DNA of 6,735 nucleotides from Bacteroidales bacterium (GTDB lineage: Bacteria; Bacteroidota; Bacteroidia; Bacteroidales; B18-G4): positions 1 through 6,735 of the forward strand of contig JAUXCL010000135.1 in the NCBI GenBank assembly GCA_030618905.1, in the 5' to 3' direction. The notes below the pieces were generated by a model, which searched no databases, was not told the DNA's origin, and worked only from the letters and a program-made list of their open reading frames with translations. Positions within the stretch are counted from its first letter, which is position 1, and each line of letters starts with the position of its first letter. The translations under genes and the position numbers were made by a program. Below, one piece after another: positions 1-3,784 of this stretch.

Positions 1-359
1 CCTATTTCCGGCCAGTCAGGCTATCCTTTTCCCCGACATACAACCTGCACTATGCGCAGCTTGCAAAATCACTAACTGATATTCCAATCATCTCTGTGGG
101 TGGTTTCCGGAATTCGACAGACATTATTGATGCCATTGAAAATGACAAGACAGACATCGTTGGAATGTCCAGACCTTTCCTATGTGAACCGGATCTGGTC
201 AGGAAAATGATTCAACATAAATCCTGGGTATCCGAATGCATAAACTGCAACTATTGCGCAGTGATGTGTGATTCCGGAAATCCCACAAAATGTTACCAAC
301 CTAAAAAAAGGAGGAATCATGAAACTTTTCAATCAATTGACCGACATAATCAGCCGTAA
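1..359 (+). CDS. NADH:flavin oxidoreductase (Old Yellow Enzyme family), C-terminal fragment
   Basis: This is a 5'-truncated gene cut by the window edge. The first full codon is at base 3, the frame stays open for 118 codons, and it stops with TAA at 357-359. What is visible is the end of an OYE-type TIM barrel: 'IPIISVGGF' (the Gly-rich strand and loop binding the FMN phosphate) and 'VGMSRPFLCEPDLV', the counterpart of the family's 'GRp.l.dPdl' segment. After the barrel come five cysteines (bases 237-293) spaced C-x2-C-x2-C-x3-C-x7-C. This recalls the Fe-S-binding Cys region of 2,4-dienoyl-CoA reductase-like members, but the spacing differs. No flavodoxin- or NAD-binding domain follows, so it is a short, single-domain form. 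Enzymes of this family reduce activated C=C bonds with FMN and NAD(P)H; the substrate is unknown here. The last 41 bases overlap the ACP gene, so about the final 13 residues are read through its first codons. The family assignment is firm; the role in an acyl or amino-lipid pathway is inferred from the neighbours. Confidence 0.85.
   Translation, partial: YFRPVRLSFSPTYNLHYAQLAKSLTDIPIISVGGFRNSTDIIDAIENDKTDIVGMSRPFLCEPDLVRKMIQHKSWVSECINCNYCAVMCDSGNPTKCYQPKKRRNHETFQSIDRHNQP
309..314 (+). promoter_or_regulatory. Strong Shine-Dalgarno site for the ACP gene
   Basis: AGGAGG lies four bases before the ATG at 319. It is by far the best ribosome-binding site in the window and decides the ACP start against the in-frame ATG at 268, which has no such site and would add 17 residues unlike an ACP. 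The site lies inside the upstream oxidoreductase reading frame. Confidence 0.8.
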
Positions 360-564
360 TATTGACTGGCCGGATGAAATCAGGCCTGAAGACAGGCTGA
401 AAGATGATCTCGAGATCGATTCATTGGATGTGATCCTGATCATCAATGAGATCGAAGATGAATTTGATATAACTATTGAACAGCAAGAAATCCGTTGTCT
501 GAGTACAGTCCAGGATATTGCAGACAAACTCAGACAAAAACTGGAACTTAAGGCTGTCGCATAA
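319..564 (+). CDS. Acyl carrier protein
   Basis: This is an 81-residue acidic protein of normal ACP length. The phosphopantetheine attachment serine is S35 in 'LEIDSLDVI', matching the family motif D-S-L; the helix II region that follows ('LIINEIEDEFDITI') is rich in Glu and Asp, as partner enzymes require. Once converted to the holo form, the protein carries an acyl chain as a thioester in the cytoplasm. The start at 319 is set by the AGGAGG at 309-314. The gene overlaps the end of the oxidoreductase by 41 bases in another frame and is followed after 11 bases by the alpha-oxoamine synthase. A stand-alone ACP placed directly before such a synthase suggests that it presents the acyl thioester for that enzyme, rather than being the housekeeping ACP, which usually sits with fabF or fabD. 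This partnership is inference; the family call is not in doubt. Confidence 0.95.
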   Translation: MKLFNQLTDIISRNIDWPDEIRPEDRLKDDLEIDSLDVILIINEIEDEFDITIEQQEIRCLSTVQDIADKLRQKLELKAVA

Positions 565-575
565 AACTCAAGGAC

Positions 576-1757
576 ATGTTAAATACAGCGTTTTACGAAA
601 AATTCCGGCTTGATGACAGTGTTGCCAGGCAGGCCGGTTTCAATCCCTACTATCCTTTGTTGAAGTCGGGATTGGATGAGCTTGTTAAGATTGGGGATCA
701 TGAATTCGTTGATCTGGCTTCCAATAATTACCTTGGGCTGGCTAATGACCCCCGTGTTAACAAGGCTGCCAAGGCAGGTATTGATAAGTATGGTGTATCA
801 TTATGTGCCACGCCTATAGCTTCCGGATACAGTGAATTGTTCCGGGAAGCCGAGCAAAAGTTGTCAGATTTTATGGGTCTGGAAGATGCTGTTATTTTTC
901 CTTCCTGTTACCAGGCCAATAATGGCCTCTTCCCTGCAATTACCGAACCTGAGGATTTGATCCTGGTAGACCGCTATGCGCATGCTTCATTACTGGAGGG
1001 GATCAAAGCTTCAAGTTGCCCTTTCAGGTTATTCAGGCATAATGATATGGATCACCTGGAGAACCTGTTGATGCGTAAAAGAAGTGGCGGACAGGTATTT
1101 GTAGTGACAGAATCTGTTTTCTCAACAGAAGGCAGAATAGCTCCCTTTAAAACGATCAATTCACTTTGCCGAAAATATGGAGCTATCCCCGTGGTAGATG
1201 ATTCCCATGGTATTGGGGTGATTGGCAGCGATGGAAGTGGGATATTAAGCCATTCAGGGATCTCAGATTATGATGGCATTTACACGGCATCATTGGGAAA
1301 AGCCCTGAGTGCATCCGGAGGAATGATCGGGGGCAAGAAATCCCTGATTCGTTATCTTCGATACAGTACATCGCACCTGATCTATTCAACAGCGATCCTG
1401 CCTGCATCTCTAATGGCATTGCTTAAAGTTTTATCTATCATCAGGGATGATTTTGAGCCTATATCAAAAAGAATGTGGTCATATGCCCACTGCTTGCGGG
1501 ATGGGCTGAACCGTGAAGGATTTAACCTGACCAATAGCCAGGCACCTATCAATTCGATCAGGGCAGGGAATTCCGTTGAGACTTTAACGCTGGCGAAATG
1601 GTTTTATGAACAGGGGATATTGACAACCGCTTTTGTTTACCCCTCGGTGCCTGAAAGGGAGGGACGGATCAGGATTATAGCCGGTGCAAATTTCAGGGAA
1701 TCTACCATTGAGCATGTGTTAAATTGTGTAAGTAACTATCAAAGTATCCTGGTATGA
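576..1757 (+). CDS. PLP-dependent alpha-oxoamine synthase (AONS/KBL/SPT family)
   Basis: This 393-residue protein has the usual family length. The family condenses an amino acid with an acyl thioester, with loss of CO2, to give an alpha-amino ketone. Visible motifs in order: 'DLASNNYLGLA' (47-57); 'SCYQANNG' (110-117); 'DRYAHAS' (132-138) with the PLP-stacking H136; 'ESVFSTEG' (179-186); 'VDDSHGIGVIG' (207-217) with D208 and H211 for PLP; and 'TASLGKALSASGG' (237-249) with the Schiff-base lysine K242. The 'DDSH' and 'LGKAL' wording is closer to 2-amino-3-ketobutyrate CoA ligase than to classical serine palmitoyltransferases. Oddities: F89 stands where a histidine is usual in 'G...H..LE', and C111 where a glycine is usual. 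Candidate products are 3-ketosphinganine, 3-ketocapnine, 8-amino-7-oxononanoate or 2-amino-3-oxobutyrate; no biotin genes are visible. The adjacent ACP argues for an acyl-ACP donor and the lipid kinase for a long-chain product. AAGGA lies only one base before ATG, too close for good initiation, so coupling to ACP translation is likely. It overlaps the kinase gene by four bases (ATGA). Confidence 0.9.
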   Translation: MLNTAFYEKFRLDDSVARQAGFNPYYPLLKSGLDELVKIGDHEFVDLASNNYLGLANDPRVNKAAKAGIDKYGVSLCATPIASGYSELFREAEQKLSDFMGLEDAVIFPSCYQANNGLFPAITEPEDLILVDRYAHASLLEGIKASSCPFRLFRHNDMDHLENLLMRKRSGGQVFVVTESVFSTEGRIAPFKTINSLCRKYGAIPVVDDSHGIGVIGSDGSGILSHSGISDYDGIYTASLGKALSASGGMIGGKKSLIRYLRYSTSHLIYSTAILPASLMALLKVLSIIRDDFEPISKRMWSYAHCLRDGLNREGFNLTNSQAPINSIRAGNSVETLTLAKWFYEQGILTTAFVYPSVPEREGRIRIIAGANFRESTIEHVLNCVSNYQSILV

Positions 1758-2683
1758 AATGTACATTGATCATAAATCCACTTTCAAAGGGTGGTAAATC
1801 CATGAAGCACTTTGAATCCATACTTAAGACCTGCAGGGAAAATAAGTTGGATACTGAATACGTATTTGCTTCTACTTTTGATACGATAAAAGCCTTGTCA
1901 AGAGCTGCTAATCTGAAGGGTGTAGACAGGGTAGTGGCTGTGGGTGGAGATGGCACTATCAATGCGGTGCTCAATGGTTTTTACGATGATACCGGAAAGA
2001 AAATATCTCAAAGTAAATTTGCGGTGATCTATACAGGTACCAGTCCTGACTTTTGCAAAAGCTATGGTATCTCACTCAAGCATGAAGAGGCTATCCAAAG
2101 CCTGGTAAATGGATCAGTTAAGAAAATAAGACCTGGTAAGATACATTTTCATCGAAAGAATGGAAGTAAGGGCCTTGAAACGCGTTATTTTGCCTGTTGT
2201 GTCAATGCAGGGATTGGTGCCGGTATTGCCCGGGATGCAAATCGTATCCGGAAATATACCGGGGATTTCGGGGGTACCTTTATTGCTTTATTGAAAAACT
2301 TATTGGTGTTCAAGTCGAAGAAAATATTCCTGGAGATGGACCATGAGTGCGACTGCATTGAGAATACGGTAAATATTTCTATCGGAAGGACACCGTATAT
2401 CGCTTCAGGTATTAAGGTTCAGGATAATGACATATTGAATGAAGACCATTTCTACGTGCTGATTGCCAGAAGCCTTTCCATATTTAATTTACCAGGTCTG
2501 ATCAGGCAGATCTATTCAGGCAAGATTGAAAATCGGGAGTATTTAAAACTGAGCAAGGGAATGAACATTATGCTCAATTCAGATGAGCCTGATATTGAAG
2601 TGGAGTTTGATGGAGACCCGGCAGGATATCTTCCTTGCAATATTGAATTGGCTGATGAATCCATAGATCTGATAACCAACTAG
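1754..2683 (+). CDS. Lipid kinase, diacylglycerol/sphingosine kinase fold
   Basis: The 309 residues match the length of bacterial DgkB/YegS-like kinases, which use ATP to phosphorylate a lipid hydroxyl at the inner membrane face. The N-terminal nucleotide part shows 'IINPLSKGGK' (6-15), a form of the NP.sG.gk motif, and 'VAVGGDGTINAVLNG' (61-75), the GGDGT signature. The C-terminal beta domain ends with 'FDGDPAGYLPCNIEL' (285-299), the family's closing DGE-like element, with Asp in place of Glu. The third signature, normally 'GTgNDFar', reads 'GTSPDFCKSYGI' (95-106), and the usual 'G....P.A...DG' stretch is changed to 'SGIKVQDNDILNEDHF' (218-233). It therefore looks like an active but divergent branch, not plain diacylglycerol kinase. 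The start overlaps the synthase stop as ATGA and has no clear Shine-Dalgarno, so translation is probably coupled. Given the synthase and ACP before it, a sphingoid- or capnine-like base is a reasonable substrate guess. Diacylglycerol or undecaprenol remain possible. Confidence 0.88.
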   Translation: MKCTLIINPLSKGGKSMKHFESILKTCRENKLDTEYVFASTFDTIKALSRAANLKGVDRVVAVGGDGTINAVLNGFYDDTGKKISQSKFAVIYTGTSPDFCKSYGISLKHEEAIQSLVNGSVKKIRPGKIHFHRKNGSKGLETRYFACCVNAGIGAGIARDANRIRKYTGDFGGTFIALLKNLLVFKSKKIFLEMDHECDCIENTVNISIGRTPYIASGIKVQDNDILNEDHFYVLIARSLSIFNLPGLIRQIYSGKIENREYLKLSKGMNIMLNSDEPDIEVEFDGDPAGYLPCNIELADESIDLITN

Positions 2684-2688
2684 ATGTG

Positions 2689-2707
2689 AACCCTTCTGCT
2701 ACGGGTT
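2689..2707 (+). terminator. Weak hairpin after the lipid kinase gene
   Basis: AACCC (2689-2693) pairs with GGGTT (2703-2707) over a 9-base loop, and two more T follow before a G. The stem is short and the T run is only TTTT including the stem. It may be a weak attenuator between the kinase and the membrane protein, or chance. It does not rule out read-through into the next gene. Confidence 0.25.
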
Positions 2708-2749
2708 TTGCATTAGTACAGGAAAAACTTTACCCAATAATCAAAAACA

Positions 2750-3412
2750 ATGAACTTTATTGATATTCCTACCGAACAAACAACAGCGGCTACGGACTTT
2801 ATTCTGGGGATATTAGCAGTTTGGTCAGCTTATAAAATCTATAAAGCAGGCCATCATACATCACCTGTAAAAGCCAGGATCTGGAAATGGGTTTTTATTT
2901 TATTAGCTCTTGCAGCATTTTTCGGCGCAATAGCGCACGGATTTCAGATGGATGAAAGAATCAATTTCATCTTGTGGCAACCACTTAATCTTGCACTGGG
3001 GCTTGGTGTTTCCTTGTTTGCGGCGGGTGCCATACTTGATTTGAGACAAGGATCCATGCCAAAAGGTATTGTCCCGGGATTGTTGGCTCTGGGTGTTATC
3101 TTTTATTTTATCACTGTACTCATTCCGGGATCTTTCCTTGTTTTTATAATTTACGAAGCTGTAATAATGCTTTTTGCATTGACAGCATACTTCGTTCTGG
3201 CTTTAAGGCACAAGCTTCACGGAGCATGGTGGATGGTTTCAGGTGTTTTTATTTCGATTATCGCAGCAGTTATACAAGCCACTGAATCTGTAAATGTCAA
3301 GATGATCTGGGAGTTTGACCACAATGGAATTTTTCACATTGTACAAATGATTGGAATTGTGGCTCTCTTAAATGCTTTGCTGATTGATTTTAAGTCTTGT
3401 AAAAGCATTTAG
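2750..3412 (+). CDS. Seven-helix integral membrane protein, family not recognised
   Basis: This is a 220-residue, strongly hydrophobic protein with no separate signal peptide. I count seven membrane segments, at roughly 14-32, 45-66, 73-97, 105-126, 129-151, 157-177 and 195-213, with short charged loops between them. Polar residues that could form a site cluster at helix ends: H63 after helix 2 ('AIAHGFQMD'), D68, and H191, H196 and Q199 entering helix 7 ('DHNGIFHIVQ'). Seven helices with a His after helix 2 and two His at helix 7 recall the CREST membrane hydrolases (alkaline ceramidase, PAQR, Per1). However, the His spacing is H-x4-H rather than H-x3-H, and no Ser lies four residues before H63, so membership is only a hypothesis. 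The ATG at 2750 follows an A-rich leader without a Shine-Dalgarno, as is common in Bacteroidota. The gene sits 66 bases after the lipid kinase on the same strand and could be co-transcribed with it. Confidence 0.8.
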   Translation: MNFIDIPTEQTTAATDFILGILAVWSAYKIYKAGHHTSPVKARIWKWVFILLALAAFFGAIAHGFQMDERINFILWQPLNLALGLGVSLFAAGAILDLRQGSMPKGIVPGLLALGVIFYFITVLIPGSFLVFIIYEAVIMLFALTAYFVLALRHKLHGAWWMVSGVFISIIAAVIQATESVNVKMIWEFDHNGIFHIVQMIGIVALLNALLIDFKSCKSI

Positions 3413-3426
3413 GGTGTCAAGTTCCC

Positions 3427-3454
3427 TTCACGCTTCCCTCTTCACGCTTCACGC
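3427..3454. repeat. TTCACGC heptamer array (4 units)
   Basis: Four units in exact 7-base register: TTCACGC, TTCCCTC, TTCACGC, TTCACGC. A partial unit (TTCCC, 3422-3426) precedes them. The array begins 14 bases after the membrane-protein stop codon. Bases 3422-3435 reappear inverted at the end of the subtilase gene. Confidence 0.85.
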
Positions 3455-3456
3455 AT

Positions 3457-3484
3457 AAAAAACCCCACAGCGGTCACTGCGGGG
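3457..3484 (-). terminator. Hairpin with U-tract on the - strand
   Basis: CCCC (3463-3466) pairs with GGGG (3481-3484), then after an A/C mismatch CAG (3468-3470) pairs with CTG (3477-3479), around a 6-base loop. Six A (3457-3462) lie to the left, giving UUUUUU after the hairpin on the - strand. To the right the sequence is CATAGTATT, so there is no U-tract on the + strand. It would therefore terminate leftward transcripts best. It may also slow or process the membrane-protein transcript, or be a decayed bidirectional terminator. Confidence 0.55.
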
Positions 3485-3612
3485 CATAGTATTCATTAAA
3501 AAACAGTTGACGTCATGAAAACAATATATATCGTTTCCATGAAAATCCAGCATAAATTTACAATGATTTATTCAAAAAGTCAATATTTTTAATCATCCAG
3601 TATCCTTTTGTT

Positions 3613-3650
3613 GTGACGAGTGACGAGTGACGGGTGACGAGTCGTGACCA
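3613..3650. repeat. GTGACGA heptamer array (5 units)
   Basis: Units are GTGACGA, GTGACGA, GTGACGG and GTGACGA (3613-3640), then three extra bases GTC, then GTGACCA (3644-3650). The next repeat family follows directly. Confidence 0.9.
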
Positions 3651-3678
3651 GCATCTTGCATCCTGTATCCTGCACTCC
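3651..3678. repeat. GCATCCT heptamer array (4 units)
   Basis: Units are GCATCTT, GCATCCT, GTATCCT and GCACTCC in exact 7-base register. The array abuts the GTGACGA array without a spacer and ends where the putative subtilase promoter begins. Confidence 0.8.
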
Positions 3679-3709
3679 TTGATTATTCCCCTGAAATGCA
3701 CTATATTTA
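3678..3709 (+). promoter_or_regulatory. Candidate Bacteroidota-type promoter of the subtilase gene
   Basis: CTTG (3678-3681), close to the -33 element TTTG, is followed after 20 bases by TATATTTA (3702-3709), which fits the -7 consensus TAnnTTTG except for its last base. Transcription would begin near 3715, leaving a leader of about 70 bases before the ATG at 3785. The match is by eye and such AT-rich matches arise easily by chance. Confidence 0.35.
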
Positions 3710-3784
3710 CAAGTCTGCTCACGATATTTGATATTCCTGCCCTGCCAGATACTCCATACACTTATTATTAACCCAAACCTTAAA

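Larger units (their letters stand above)
3413..3784. other. Intergenic region rich in 7-base repeats
   Basis: These 372 bases lie between the membrane protein and the subtilase. They hold a TTCACGC-type array (3427-3454), a hairpin (3463-3484), an AT-rich stretch (3485-3612), GTGACGA-type and GCATCCT-type arrays (3613-3678), and a promoter-like element (3678-3709). A 25-codon frame from ATG 3515 to TAA 3592 begins with lysine and hydrophobic residues like the front of a signal peptide. It has no Shine-Dalgarno and no continuation, so I do not call it a gene. The - strand frames across the arrays are products of the repeats. Confidence 0.85.

Noticed and set aside
268..318. Earlier ATG at 268 for the ACP gene, adding 17 residues
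   Set aside because: The added residues are not ACP-like, there is no ribosome site before 268, and AGGAGG sits at the right place for ATG 319.
1183..1974. - strand open frames within the synthase and kinase genes
   Set aside because: They lie antisense to conserved catalytic motifs and show no start signal or recognisable product.
2707..2738. Promoter before the membrane protein (TTTG at 2707-2710 and TACCCAAT at 2731)
   Set aside because: The spacing fits, but the second element matches TAnnTTTG only at TA, so it is not convincing.
3515..3592. 25-codon frame starting MKTIYIVS
   Set aside because: Too short, no Shine-Dalgarno and no continuation; it could be a remnant of a secreted-protein start but cannot be supported.
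3613..3678. CRISPR array
   Set aside because: The units are 7 bases long, contiguous and imperfect, with no unique spacers.
3728..3784. TTG at 3728 as start of the subtilase
   Set aside because: It adds 19 residues before a perfect lysine-plus-hydrophobic signal peptide at ATG 3785, and it overlaps the promoter region.
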